The notes beneath the pieces are model-generated. The model saw only the letters and a list, made by a program, of their open reading frames with translations. It made no database searches and was not told the DNA's origin. Shown piece after piece: positions 40,999 through 49,887 of a stretch of 64,000 nucleotides of DNA. A program made the translations under genes and the position numbers. Positions within the stretch are counted from its first letter, which is position 1, and the number at the start of each line of letters is the position of its first letter. Location: NCBI RefSeq assembly GCF_009498525.1, contig NZ_QSNT01000003.1, forward strand, positions 513,977 to 577,976. The letters are read 5' to 3'. Source of the stretch: Rhizobium sp. ICMP 5592 (GTDB lineage: Bacteria; Pseudomonadota; Alphaproteobacteria; Rhizobiales; Rhizobiaceae).

Positions 40999-42317
40999 CA
41001 GGCGCAGAAAGACAAGCGATGACAGTGGAGTGCACCCGGCTTGCGTCCGGGTTGACAGTAGCGACCCAAACGATGCCACATCTGGAAAGCGTGGCGCTCG
41101 GCGTTTGGATCAAATCGGGTTCGCGTAATGAAACCGAGGCGGAGCACGGCATCGCCCATCTGCTCGAACACATGGCGTTCAAGGGAACGGCCCGTCGCTC
41201 CGCGCGGCAGATCGCCGAGGAAATCGAGAATGTCGGCGGCGAAGTCAACGCCGCCACCTCCACTGAGACGACCTCCTATTATGCCCGCGTGCTGCGGGAC
41301 GACGTGCCGCTCGCCGTCGATATTCTTGCCGACATCCTGACGGAGTCCGCCTTCGACGAAGAGGAACTGGCCCGCGAAAAGCAGGTCATCCTGCAGGAGA
41401 TCAACGCGGCCAACGACACGCCCGACGACGTGGTCTTCGACAAGTTCTCCGAAGTCGCCTATCGCGGCCAAACGCTCGGACGCGCCATCCTCGGCACGCC
41501 GGAAACCGTCGTCTCCTTCTCGCCCGCACAGATTCGCGGCTATCTCGACCGCAACTACACGACCGACCGCATGTTCGTCGTGGCCGCCGGTGCCGTGGAC
41601 CACGATAGCTTCGTGCGTCAGGTCGAGGAGCGCTTTTCCAGCCTGCCGACCAAGCCGTCGGCGCCGCCCATCATCGAGCCGGCCCGCTATATCGGCGGCA
41701 ACATCCGCGAGACGCGCGACCTGATGGACGCGCAGATCCTGCTCGGCTTCGAAGGCCGCGCCTATCACACGCGCGACTTCTACTGTTCACAGATCCTCGC
41801 CAATGTGCTTGGCGGCGGCATGTCCTCGCGGCTGTTCCAGGAAGTGCGCGAGCTCCGCGGCCTCTGCTATTCCGTCTATGCCTTCCATTGGGGCTTCTCC
41901 GATACCGGCATCTTCGGCATTCATGCCGCGACCGGCGGCGAGAACCTGCCGGAACTGGTGCCTGTTATCGTCGACGAACTGCACAAAGCCTCCCACAAGA
42001 TCGAGCAGCAGGAAATCGAGCGCGCCCGCGCCCAGATCCGTGCGCAGCTGCTGATGGGTCAGGAAAGCCCGGCGGCACGCGCCGGCCAGGTTGCCCGGCA
42101 GATGATGCTCTATGGCCGGCCGATCCCGAACCAGGAGATGCAGGAGCGTCTGCAGGGCATTACCATCGAACGCCTGACGGATCTTGCCGGACGCCTGTTC
42201 TTCGATACTGTGCCGACGCTATCGGCAATCGGGCCGCTGGAGCAGCTGGCGCCGATGGAAGACATCATCACGTCGCTGTCTTCATCGACCCCCGCCTCCA
42301 AAAGCGCGAGCGGCTAA
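40995..42317 (+). CDS. M16-family zinc peptidase, processing-peptidase-like
   Basis: The 440-residue protein has the inverted zinc motif HLLEH in GIAHLLEHMAFKGT (about residues 52-65), with the downstream Glu in EEELAREKQVILQEI, and the C-terminal M16C half (RGLCYSVYAFHWGF; AAGAVDHD). It resembles the beta subunit of the mitochondrial processing peptidase and PqqL-type bacterial peptidases, and is cytoplasmic or periplasmic in rhizobia; no signal peptide is visible. ATG 40995 overlaps the thrC stop, and 41019 (MTVECTRL) is the alternative start. A thrC-M16 pair is widely conserved in Rhizobiales, so co-transcription is likely. Confidence 0.92.
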   Translation: MTGAERQAMTVECTRLASGLTVATQTMPHLESVALGVWIKSGSRNETEAEHGIAHLLEHMAFKGTARRSARQIAEEIENVGGEVNAATSTETTSYYARVLRDDVPLAVDILADILTESAFDEEELAREKQVILQEINAANDTPDDVVFDKFSEVAYRGQTLGRAILGTPETVVSFSPAQIRGYLDRNYTTDRMFVVAAGAVDHDSFVRQVEERFSSLPTKPSAPPIIEPARYIGGNIRETRDLMDAQILLGFEGRAYHTRDFYCSQILANVLGGGMSSRLFQEVRELRGLCYSVYAFHWGFSDTGIFGIHAATGGENLPELVPVIVDELHKASHKIEQQEIERARAQIRAQLLMGQESPAARAGQVARQMMLYGRPIPNQEMQERLQGITIERLTDLAGRLFFDTVPTLSAIGPLEQLAPMEDIITSLSSSTPASKSASG

Positions 42318-42367
42318 CCCCGCTTCGCGTGCCGATCAGGTCAATTCTCGGGGGAGTGTTGGGCGGA

Positions 42368-42982
42368 ATGCAAAAATCGGTCTTTCGGTTTCTGTCACGT
42401 CATCCGGACGCGGTTGAACTTGAAGACGCGACCTATGTGCTGCGCCTTCCACGTTATTCCGATTTTAACCAATGGCACAGGCTGAGAGCCGAGAGCCGCC
42501 GCTTTCTGGAGCCCTGGGAACCGACCTGGCGCCACGATGAGCTGACGGAAGGCGCTTATCGGGCCAGAGTCATCCGGGGAAAACAGGAATATAGCTCCGG
42601 CCAGGCCATACCGCTTTTCGTTTTCCTAAAAGAAAACAACACATTGCTTGGCGGCATCACGATCGGCTATATTCGCCGGGGTGCCGCGCAAAGCTGCATG
42701 ATCGGATATTGGATGGGCGAACGGCATTCCGGTCAGGGCCATATGTTCGCCGCACTTCGGTTGGTTATACCCTATATCTTTTCCGGACTTGAGTTGCACC
42801 GTATTGAAGCAGCCTGTATTCCGGATAACGAGCGTAGCATACGGCTTTTAGAAAAGGCCGGTTTCCAGCGGGAAGGTCATTTGCGCGGTTATCTTAAAAT
42901 CAACGGTCAGTGGCGTGATCATGTGATGTTTTCCCGGTTGGTGTCCGACACCGACTTGAACGGAAACTCCGACAAGCGATGA
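42368..42982 (+). CDS. GNAT N-acetyltransferase, RimJ/RimL-like
   Basis: The protein has 204 residues. The GNAT core shows beta4 CMIGYWMGERHSGQGHMFAALRLVIPYIF (acetyl-CoA loop Q/R-x-x-G-x-G/A here HSGQGHM) and the family ending RIEAACIPDNERSIRLLEKAGFQREGHLRGYLKINGQWRDHVMF, which is strongly RimJ/RimL-like, pointing to acetylation of a protein N-terminus. ATG 42368 follows GGGAGTGTTGGGCGGA. Its stop overlaps the start of the GGDEF-EAL gene by 4 bases, part of the thrC-M16-GNAT-GGDEF run. Confidence 0.87.
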   Translation: MQKSVFRFLSRHPDAVELEDATYVLRLPRYSDFNQWHRLRAESRRFLEPWEPTWRHDELTEGAYRARVIRGKQEYSSGQAIPLFVFLKENNTLLGGITIGYIRRGAAQSCMIGYWMGERHSGQGHMFAALRLVIPYIFSGLELHRIEAACIPDNERSIRLLEKAGFQREGHLRGYLKINGQWRDHVMFSRLVSDTDLNGNSDKR

Positions 42983-45891
42983 CCGCCGCGCTCAAGCCAT
43001 CCCTGCCGGTGACCAAATGGCCGTCCGCGATCCTCGCGGCGCTTGCAGCCATCACGCTGTTTTTTCTGGCCGGCATGGCGCAGGCGGCCGAGCCTGTGAA
43101 GATTTCGCGCGACGACACCGCGCTGGACCTCACCGCGACGACGGAAATCTACACCAACCAGGGCGAGGCCTTTCAGGTCTCAACCGCCGCCGGCGCCGAC
43201 GGTATTCGTCGCCGAATCGAGGTACGCTCCTCTTCACCCAACCATCAGGGCGACTGGGCCGTTTTCGCGCTTGCCAATGTCTCGGAAGAGCAGCTTGAGC
43301 GCGTCATCGTCGCGCCGCACTTCCGCCTGGTGAATTCGAAGATGTTCTGGCCGGACCTCGGCTCGCAGCGCATCGTCGCGATCACGCCGAGCGAAGGCTT
43401 TGCGCTGGACCGGCAGCCGAGCGACGAGGCTGATGTCTTCCGTATTACGCTCAATCCCGGCGCTGTCGTCACCTTCGTCGCCGAGCTTTCCTCGCCGAAC
43501 CTGCCGCAGCTCTATCTCTGGGAACCAAACGCCTACAAGGATACGGTCAACGCCTTCACGCTCTATCGCGGCATCGTGCTCGGCATTGCCGGCCTGCTGG
43601 CGGTGTTCCTGACCATTCTCTTCGTCGTCAAGGGCACCTCGATGCTGCCGGCGACGGCTGCACTCGCCTGGGCGGTGCTCGGCTATATCTGCGTCGACTT
43701 CGGCTTCCTCGGCAAACTCATCAGCATCACCTCCAGCGACCAGCGAATATGGCGCGCCTGTGCGGAGGTGGCCCTCGCGTCGAGCCTGGTGATCTTCCTC
43801 TTCACCTATCTGAACCTCAATCGCTGGCATGCCCATCTGGGCTACGTGACGCTCGCCTGGATCCTCGGTCTCGCCTTGCTCTTCGGCGTGGCGATCTACG
43901 ATCCGTCCATAGCGTCGGGCATTGCGCGCCTGTCGCTGGCGCTGACGGCGACGGCGGGCCTACTGCTCATCATCTATCTCGGCTTCAGCCGTTACGACCG
44001 CGCCATTTTGCTGGTGCCCGCCTGGGCTTTGATCCTGGTCTGGTTGTTCGGCGGCTGGATGACGATCACCGGCAAGCTTGACAACGACATCATTCAGCCG
44101 GCGCTGGGCGGTGGCCTGGTGCTGATCGTACTTCTGATCGGCTTCACGGTGATGCAGCATGCTTTTGCAGGCGGCGCGTTTCAGCAGGGCCTGTTCTCCG
44201 ATCTCGAGCGGCAATCGCTGGCGCTGACCGGCTCCGGCGACACCGTCTGGGACTGGGACGTGGCGCGCGATCGTGTGGTGACGACGCCGGATATTTCAAC
44301 GAAACTCGGCCTGTCGCCCGGCACCATGCATGGCGCGGCGCGCAACTGGCTGCCGCGACTACATCCAGACGATCGCGACCGTTTCCGCGCGACGCTCGAC
44401 GTGCTTCTCGAACATCGGCGCGGCCGGCTGAACCATGAGTTCCGCATTCGCGCCGAGGACGGGCATTTCCATTGGTTGTCGATCCGCGCCCGGCCGGTGC
44501 TCGGCTCGAACGGCGAGATCATCCGCTGCGTCGGTACCATCGTTGACGTCACCGAGCAGAAAAACTCGATCGAGCGGCTGCTGCATGACGCGCTGCACGA
44601 CAATCTGACCGGCCTGCCGAACCGTCAGGTCTTCCTCGACCGCCTGCAGGCTGTTCTCACCCTGGCGCCGGAAGGCAATCAGCTCCGCCCGACCGTGATG
44701 GTGATCGACATCGACCGCTACAAGCTGGTCAACGATACGCTCGGCGTTGCGGCGGGCGACAATATCCTGATTGCGCTGACTCGCCGCCTGCGCCGCCTGA
44801 TGAAACCGCAGGATACACTCGCTAGACTTTCCGGCGACCAGTTCGGCCTGATCCTGGTGTCCGAGCGCGATCCGGCCAAGGTCGCCGATTTCGCCGATGC
44901 GATCAGCAAAGCAATCATGGTGCCGATCAACTTCGCCAATCGCGAGATCATTCTGACAGCCTCGATCGGCCTGACGTCCTGGGTCGACCAGCAGGAAAAC
45001 GCCTCCGGCCTGCTAAGCGACGCGGAGCTTGCCATGTACCGTGCCAAGCGCGCCGGCGGCAATCGCGTCGAACCTTTCCAGCCCGCCTTCCGCAGCTTCG
45101 GCACTGATCGCCTGCAGCTTGAAACCGATTTGCGCCGCGCCGTCGAGCGCAAGGAACTGTCGCTGGTCTATCAGCCGATCGTTCGGCTGGAAGATGCCGA
45201 AGTTGCCGGTTTCGAGGCACTGATGCGCTGGGAACATCCAAAGCGCGGCAATATTCCGCCGTCGGAATTCATTCCGATTGCCGAGGCGTCCGACATCATC
45301 GGCCCGCTCGGCATGTTCGCGCTGGAACAGGCGACCAACGACCTGATGGCGTGGCAGCGCCAGACCGGCGACCTGCCGCTCTTCGTCTCCATCAACCTCT
45401 CCAGCGTACAGCTCCTCAACAACGAGCTTTACGACGATATTCGCGCCCTGCTCGCCAAAACCCATTGCGAGCCACACCGCATCAAGCTCGAATTGACGGA
45501 ATCGCAGGTGATGGAGAACCCGGAACAGGCCCGCCTTGTGCTCAGCAAGCTGCGCGACGCCGGCATCGGCCTGGCGCTCGACGATTTCGGCACCGGCTAT
45601 TCCTCCCTCTCCTACCTCACCCGTTTTCCCTTCGACACGATCAAGCTCGACAAGACGATGGTCAGCGACGAAAGCGACAAGAAGGCCATACTTCTGCGCT
45701 CCGTCATCTCCATGGCGCGCGACCTCAACATGGGTGTCGTCGCCGAAGGCATCGAATCGGAAGAGGACGCGCTCGAACTCGCCAAGATGGGCTGCGCCTA
45801 CGGCCAGAGCTTCATCTTCGGGCCGCCGATGGGCACGGACTCGGTGCTGCGGCTGCTGAAGGAACGCTTTCCGCTGACGAAGCGGGCTTGA
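42979..45891 (+). CDS. Membrane-anchored PAS-GGDEF-EAL protein with a degenerate GGDEF
   Basis: The protein has 970 residues: a signal-like N-terminus (FLAGMAQAAEP), a periplasmic beta-rich domain to about residue 190 (7TMR-DISM-like), seven membrane helices (about 195-395), PAS domain with FHWLSIRARPVLGSNGEIIRCVGTIVDVTE (about 420-535), GGDEF-family domain, then EAL. The GGDEF signature is SGDQF in LARLSGDQFGLIL, so cyclic-di-GMP synthesis is unlikely. The EAL half looks intact: EALMRW, SINLSSVQL, ELTES, LDDFGTGYSSL, FDTIKLDK, AEGIESEE and YGQSF. It is therefore probably a phosphodiesterase, perhaps GTP-activated. It ends the thrC run and overlaps the GNAT gene by 4 bases. Confidence 0.92.
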   Translation: MTAALKPSLPVTKWPSAILAALAAITLFFLAGMAQAAEPVKISRDDTALDLTATTEIYTNQGEAFQVSTAAGADGIRRRIEVRSSSPNHQGDWAVFALANVSEEQLERVIVAPHFRLVNSKMFWPDLGSQRIVAITPSEGFALDRQPSDEADVFRITLNPGAVVTFVAELSSPNLPQLYLWEPNAYKDTVNAFTLYRGIVLGIAGLLAVFLTILFVVKGTSMLPATAALAWAVLGYICVDFGFLGKLISITSSDQRIWRACAEVALASSLVIFLFTYLNLNRWHAHLGYVTLAWILGLALLFGVAIYDPSIASGIARLSLALTATAGLLLIIYLGFSRYDRAILLVPAWALILVWLFGGWMTITGKLDNDIIQPALGGGLVLIVLLIGFTVMQHAFAGGAFQQGLFSDLERQSLALTGSGDTVWDWDVARDRVVTTPDISTKLGLSPGTMHGAARNWLPRLHPDDRDRFRATLDVLLEHRRGRLNHEFRIRAEDGHFHWLSIRARPVLGSNGEIIRCVGTIVDVTEQKNSIERLLHDALHDNLTGLPNRQVFLDRLQAVLTLAPEGNQLRPTVMVIDIDRYKLVNDTLGVAAGDNILIALTRRLRRLMKPQDTLARLSGDQFGLILVSERDPAKVADFADAISKAIMVPINFANREIILTASIGLTSWVDQQENASGLLSDAELAMYRAKRAGGNRVEPFQPAFRSFGTDRLQLETDLRRAVERKELSLVYQPIVRLEDAEVAGFEALMRWEHPKRGNIPPSEFIPIAEASDIIGPLGMFALEQATNDLMAWQRQTGDLPLFVSINLSSVQLLNNELYDDIRALLAKTHCEPHRIKLELTESQVMENPEQARLVLSKLRDAGIGLALDDFGTGYSSLSYLTRFPFDTIKLDKTMVSDESDKKAILLRSVISMARDLNMGVVAEGIESEEDALELAKMGCAYGQSFIFGPPMGTDSVLRLLKERFPLTKRA

Positions 45892-45900
45892 TCTATTGCT

Positions 45901-45924
45901 CACCTCCCCCTTGAGGGGAAGGTG
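45901..45924. repeat. Short palindromic repeat
   Basis: CACCT and AGGTG enclose CCCC-CTTGA-GGGG. It is a reduced relative of the element at 29154-29220 and sits between the convergent GGDEF-EAL and metallopeptidase genes. It could serve as a transcript-end hairpin. Confidence 0.6.
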
Positions 45925-45928
45925 AAAA

Positions 45929-46984
45929 TTACGCCCCGCCAATCACTTGCCGAATATATTCCAGCTTCGCCACCACCGGCAACGACAGGATAAAGGGGTA
46001 GGAATCCGGCTGGCCCATGCTGCGCTGGATGGCATTGATGGCGACGCTCAAGGGGATCCAGGCGCTGACCAGCTGTGCAGCGCTTTCGGCCCTGTAGGGA
46101 TTGAAATCTACCTCGGCCGCCATCTCGTGATAGCCGTGAGGGTCGACCGCCAGGCCGAAGGAGCGGGCGGTCTCCAGCGTGTCGACGATGTGGAGAGAGT
46201 GCGCGAAACATTCGGCGAAATCTTCCCAGGGGTGGGCGCTGGCATAGGCGCTGATGAAATTCTCCTGCCAGTTCGGCGGTGGGCCGTTGTCGTAGTGCTG
46301 CTGCAGGGCCACGCCGTAGTCCACCCGCTCGTCGCCGAAGACAGCGCGGAAGGTGTCGAACTGGTTGCGGTCGCGGATCAGCTTGTTCCAGATGAAATGG
46401 CCGGTCTCGTGACGGAAATGGCCGAGCAGCGTGCGGTAAGGCTCGTTCATCGAGGCGCGCGCCTGTTCGCGCGTCACGTCATCGGCCTCGGCGGCGCGGA
46501 TAGCAATCAGCCCTTCCTCATGGCCGGTCCTCGCCGGCACGACATAGCCGCCCTTCACTTCATCCTCGAGGAAATCGAAGACCAGCCCGCCCTGCGGATC
46601 CTGCTTGCGATCGGGATGCGGCAGGTTCCAGCGCAACAGCGAATAGAACAGATGCCGCTCAGCCTGGCCGATCCTCCGCCAACGGTCCACGCCCTGTTGC
46701 GTATCGGTGTTCGGCACCAGGCGATTGTGACGGCAGGCCAGGCAGAAAGGTTCCGGATCCGCCGCATCCACCAGCCAGTTGCAGATATCGAGCTCGGCAT
46801 TGGCACAGAAACGCACCGTGCGATCCGGCTCGGCGACCACGCGCCAGTCTTGTCCGTCACCGGTTTCCAGCGCATAGATCGCCAGAAGCTCGGGAACAAA
46901 ACCAAGCTGGTGGCCACAGCGCATGCATTGCCTGTTGTCGAAATGCACCGGCTGGCCGCAATGGTCGCAGGCAAAAAGCCGCAT
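45929..46984 (-). CDS. Zinc-ribbon and HETGH metallopeptidase-like protein
   Basis: The 351-residue protein begins with two C-x2-C pairs (FACDHCGQPVHFDNRQCMRCGHQ), a zinc ribbon, and carries a second Cys pair in FCLACRHN. About residue 205 it has the gluzincin/metzincin motif HETGH in LGHFRHETGHFIW, with a conserved EDFAECFAHSLH further on that could supply the third ligand. This is the Peptidase_Mx-like family as I recall it (putative zinc-binding metallopeptidase). Activity has not been shown for it. ATG 46984 (MRLFACDHC) is chosen over 46999. Confidence 0.82.
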   Translation of the reverse strand: MRLFACDHCGQPVHFDNRQCMRCGHQLGFVPELLAIYALETGDGQDWRVVAEPDRTVRFCANAELDICNWLVDAADPEPFCLACRHNRLVPNTDTQQGVDRWRRIGQAERHLFYSLLRWNLPHPDRKQDPQGGLVFDFLEDEVKGGYVVPARTGHEEGLIAIRAAEADDVTREQARASMNEPYRTLLGHFRHETGHFIWNKLIRDRNQFDTFRAVFGDERVDYGVALQQHYDNGPPPNWQENFISAYASAHPWEDFAECFAHSLHIVDTLETARSFGLAVDPHGYHEMAAEVDFNPYRAESAAQLVSAWIPLSVAINAIQRSMGQPDSYPFILSLPVVAKLEYIRQVIGGA

Positions 46985-47017
46985 GGAAATCCCCCGCAAT
47001 TAAGCCACGACGGACAT

Positions 47018-47053
47018 AAAAGAGCCTGTCGCGCGTTCGTGACAGGCTCTTTT
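47018..47053 (-). terminator. Intrinsic terminator of the CsbD gene
   Basis: AAAAGAGCCTGTC and GACAGGCTCTTTT form a 13-bp perfect stem with a 10-base loop. Read on the minus strand it ends in TTTT, about 70 bases after the CsbD stop. On the plus strand it would also be T-ended, so it could be bidirectional. Confidence 0.85.
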
Positions 47054-47125
47054 GCTTTGCCGCTTATGCAGCAGTCTATCAAATGGCGCGGCGATTTATA
47101 AGCTGATGCTTAATCGCCGGACGGA

Positions 47126-47317
47126 CTACATCCGGTCGACCGCGCCCTTGACCTTATCTTTGGCTTTGCCAACGGTCGACTGCACCTTGCCCTTGGTTTC
47201 CTGGGCTGCCCCTTCGGCGCGCATCCGCTTGTTATCCGTAGCCTTGCCGACGGCCTGCTTGGCCTTGCCGGCGACTTCATTGACCTTGCCGGAAATCTTG
47301 TCGCTCATGCTGCCCAT
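47126..47317 (-). CDS. CsbD-family stress protein
   Basis: This 63-residue hydrophilic protein is almost free of hydrophobic residues and rich in Lys, Ala, Gly (MSDKISGKVNEVAGKAKQAVGKATDNKRMRAEG), the CsbD pattern, which in other bacteria is induced by general stress. AGGAGG lies 8 bases before ATG 47317; the frame to 47344 adds a spurious N-terminus. It is alone, followed by its own terminator. Confidence 0.9.
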   Translation of the reverse strand: MGSMSDKISGKVNEVAGKAKQAVGKATDNKRMRAEGAAQETKGKVQSTVGKAKDKVKGAVDRM

Positions 47318-47406
47318 GTCGAGCACCTCCTCATTCGGCACCAACGGGGTTGCCGGTGCTGTTAGGAGGAAACGTCACCGGCAATGTTTCGTTCCGCGCG
47401 AACCGA

Positions 47407-48012
47407 TCACGCATGCCCCGCATGCGGCGACAGCATGGCGGCGTTGATGCCCATCAAAGCCAGAGCACGCTCATATTTATCGTCAAGGCTGCGGTCGAAA
47501 ATCAGCTCTTCATTGGCCGGGCAATTCAGCCAGCCGTTGCTGCCGATCTCCGCTTCCAGCTGGCCTGCGCCCCAGCCAGCATAGCCGAGCAGCATGGTGG
47601 CGCGCTTCGGCCCGCTTCCCCTGGAAATGGCCCTGACGATATCCAGCGTCGCGGTCAGGCTGATATCATCGCTGACCGGAATGCTGCCGTCGCTCAGATA
47701 ATCGTCGGAATGCAGCACGAAGCCTCGACCACTTTCGACCGGTCCGCCGGTCTGGATCGGGAAATCCCGCGCGACGGGCGGCAGGACGATGGCATCGTCG
47801 TCCTTAATCATATCCAGATGCAGCAGCACGTCGGTAAAGGTCAGGTTCTGTGCGCGGTTGATAACGAAACCCATGGCGCCGGCATCGGAATGAGCACAGA
47901 TATAGATCACCGTCCGGCTGAAATTCCGATCTTCCATGCCGGGCATGGCAATCAGGAACTGGCCGTCGAGCAAACCTCTTTCGCGTCTATTCTTCAACGT
48001 CGATAGGGACAT
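47407..48012 (-). CDS. AlgH/YqgE family protein (DUF179)
   Basis: The 201-residue protein has the family pattern GQFLIAMPGMEDRNFSRTVIYICAHSDAGAMGFVINR, GGPV-RGFVLHS, and MLLGYAGWGAGQLEAEI--NGWL. Its molecular function is not known. ATG 48012 (MSLSTLKN) has AGGAGG upstream at short spacing; 48015 is an alternative. It is divergent from the DsbD-like gene at 48153. Confidence 0.9.
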   Translation of the reverse strand: MSLSTLKNRRERGLLDGQFLIAMPGMEDRNFSRTVIYICAHSDAGAMGFVINRAQNLTFTDVLLHLDMIKDDDAIVLPPVARDFPIQTGGPVESGRGFVLHSDDYLSDGSIPVSDDISLTATLDIVRAISRGSGPKRATMLLGYAGWGAGQLEAEIGSNGWLNCPANEELIFDRSLDDKYERALALMGINAAMLSPHAGHA

Positions 48013-48152
48013 CATGCCTCCTGACTGCAGTTCGTAACTGCGCCCCCAAGAAGAAAGATGGGGCAATGTCATAAATCAATCAACTGAAAATGATCATTTC
48101 TTTTTTCCGCCGTTCTGGAACAGCACGGCGCCATACGGTAAACCCTTGCTCC

Positions 48153-48992
48153 ATGTTGAAAAAACTCTCTTTCATCCACCTGTTGAGCATGCCGATCGGC
48201 ATGCTCGTGGCAGCAATATTGGCCACTTCGCCAGCCCATGCGGCGACGAGCGATTGGGCCGACAATCAGGGCGGCCGCATGCGGCTGGTGGCGCTGGCGC
48301 CGGACGCGCAAGGTCATATCCGCGCCGCCTTGCAGATAGAGCCGGCGCCCGGCTGGATCACCTATTGGCGCGAGCCTGGCGAGAGCGGAATTCCACCGCA
48401 GGTCAGTCCGGCACCGGACAGCGGCGTGGCGCTTGCGAAGATGAGCTTTCCCGTGCCCAGACCGATCACCGTCGGCGCGATCCAGGAAATCGGCTATGAT
48501 GCACCGGTGACGTTGCCGCTGGATTTCCGCGTCGAGGGCAAGCAACCAGCAAAGCTTGAGCTCACGGCTTTCATCGGGCTCTGCAAGGATATCTGCATTC
48601 CCTTCCAGGCGGAGCTTTCACTGCCGCTATCGTCCGCCGGTCAATCGACCTCGCATGAGCAGGCTTTGCTCAACGCCGCCGACTCGGCGCTGCCGCAGGC
48701 CCCTGCCCCGGACTTTGCCGTCGAAAGACATACTCTTTCAGCCGATGCGAAGACACTTTCACTGCGCCTGACGCTGCCGGAGGCAAGCGGAGACGCGCCG
48801 CTGGTCTATGTGACCGGACCGGCCGGCTACGTCTTTTTCAAACAGGCCAACGGCCGGCGCGACGGCAAGAGCTTTGCGACCGATATCGCCATCGGCAAGC
48901 TGCCGAAAAACTACGACATCAAGGGCAAGAGCTGGGGCATTCTCGTCATCGACGGCGAGCATGCCATGGAAACCACGCTTGCGTTCGAATAG
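48153..48992 (+). CDS. Periplasmic DsbD-N-like thiol protein
   Basis: The 279-residue precursor has a signal peptide (LLSMPIGMLVAAILATSPAHA). The mature protein carries a Cys pair in GLCKDICIPFQAEL (C-x3-C), typical for the N-terminal domain of thiol:disulfide interchange protein DsbD in rhizobia, which passes electrons between periplasmic thiol proteins. The transmembrane part of DsbD is absent, so it would be a free-standing domain. It lies 81 bases upstream of the peroxiredoxin gene, same strand, so electrons to a thiol peroxidase are a reasonable idea, though the peroxiredoxin looks cytoplasmic. Confidence 0.8.
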   Translation: MLKKLSFIHLLSMPIGMLVAAILATSPAHAATSDWADNQGGRMRLVALAPDAQGHIRAALQIEPAPGWITYWREPGESGIPPQVSPAPDSGVALAKMSFPVPRPITVGAIQEIGYDAPVTLPLDFRVEGKQPAKLELTAFIGLCKDICIPFQAELSLPLSSAGQSTSHEQALLNAADSALPQAPAPDFAVERHTLSADAKTLSLRLTLPEASGDAPLVYVTGPAGYVFFKQANGRRDGKSFATDIAIGKLPKNYDIKGKSWGILVIDGEHAMETTLAFE

Positions 48993-49073
48993 GCCGGATC
49001 TATAGTTTCGCCCGACATTCAAATTCGGGGCGGCAGTCCCGCCGCCCCACAATCGCGACCCAAGGAGAGAGCC

Positions 49074-49559
49074 ATGACCATCGCTATCGGCGACAAACTG
49101 CCTGCCGCCACCTTCAAGGAAAAGACCGCCGACGGCCCGGTGGAAATCAGCACCGAGCAGCTTTTTGCCGGCAAGCGCGTCGTGCTGTTCGCCGTACCCG
49201 GCGCCTTCACGCCCACCTGCTCGCTGAACCACCTGCCGGGCTATCTGGAAAACCGTGACGCTATTCTCGCCAAGGGCGTCGACGACATCGCCGTGATTTC
49301 CGTCAACGATTGGCACGTCATGGGCGCCTGGGCGCAATCCTCCGGCGGTCTCGGCAAGATCCACTTCCTCGCCGACTGGGACGGCTCCTTCGCCAAGGCC
49401 GTCGGCCTCGACATCGACCTCTCCGCCGGCGGCCTCGGCGTGCGCTCGAAGCGCTATTCCATGCTGGTGGAAGACGGCGTGGTGAAGACGCTCAACATCG
49501 AGGAAAGCCCCGGCCAGGCCACGGTTTCGGCGGCGGCGGCGATGATCGAGCAGCTTTAA
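49074..49559 (+). CDS. Peroxiredoxin, Prx5/AhpC-TSA type
   Basis: The 161-residue enzyme reduces hydrogen and alkyl peroxides. The peroxidatic motif is PGAFTPTCS (about residues 42-50), with Prx5-type GVDDIAVISVNDWHVMGAW and a C-terminal RSKRYSMLVEDGVVKTLNIEESPGQ. There is no second obvious resolving Cys, so a 1-Cys or glutaredoxin/glutathione-dependent mechanism is likely. GGAGAGAGCC precedes the ATG. It follows the DsbD-like gene and is closed by a strong terminator. Confidence 0.93.
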   Translation: MTIAIGDKLPAATFKEKTADGPVEISTEQLFAGKRVVLFAVPGAFTPTCSLNHLPGYLENRDAILAKGVDDIAVISVNDWHVMGAWAQSSGGLGKIHFLADWDGSFAKAVGLDIDLSAGGLGVRSKRYSMLVEDGVVKTLNIEESPGQATVSAAAAMIEQL

Positions 49560-49581
49560 GCTCTCCCGAGCTTTGATAAAC

Positions 49582-49611
49582 AAAAGAGGGCGCCAGACGG
49601 CGCCCTCTTTT
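49582..49611 (+). terminator. Intrinsic terminator of the peroxiredoxin gene
   Basis: AAAAGAGGGCGCC and GGCGCCCTCTTTT form a 13-bp perfect stem with an AGAC loop ending in TTTT. It lies 22 bases after the stop codon. Confidence 0.9.
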
Positions 49612-49731
49612 GCTTTGAGGCTAATCACGGCGACACTCACTGAAATATCTTCCCATCAACATTTCAGTCCGCAACACTCATCAATCCACACCCTGCCTCT
49701 TTTTCGCCGCATTCTCTCGGCTACTACACGT

Positions 49732-49745
49732 AACGTTATTACATT
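49732..49745. promoter_or_regulatory. Zur-like operator before the metal ABC operon
   Basis: AACGTTATTACATT differs at two positions from the palindrome AATGTTATAACATT that I associate with the Zur box of alphaproteobacteria. It lies 13 bases upstream of the small ORF and ahead of a zinc-type importer. The match is by eye only. Confidence 0.5.
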
Positions 49746-49758
49746 AAGAGAATGTAGC

Positions 49759-49887
49759 ATGCCCTTCAGCAATGATCCCTTCGCCGCCTCCCTGATCGGG
49801 CGCTCCGTGTTGACGCGTCTGCTCTTTGTCGCGGCCGGCGTTGCGGTGCTCTGGGCGGCCATCGGCTGGGCGGTGGCCCTGGCATGA
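49759..49887 (+). CDS. 42-residue membrane protein leading the metal ABC operon
   Basis: The predicted protein starts MPFSNDPFAASLIGRSV and has one membrane helix of about 22 residues (LLFVAAGVAVLWAAIGWAVALA). It is coded directly after the candidate Zur box, and its stop overlaps the start of the ATPase gene (ATGA), so it is co-translated with the transporter. I do not recognise a family, and small size makes it easy for annotation software to miss. A structural or regulatory partner of the transporter is possible. Confidence 0.6.
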   Translation: MPFSNDPFAASLIGRSVLTRLLFVAAGVAVLWAAIGWAVALA

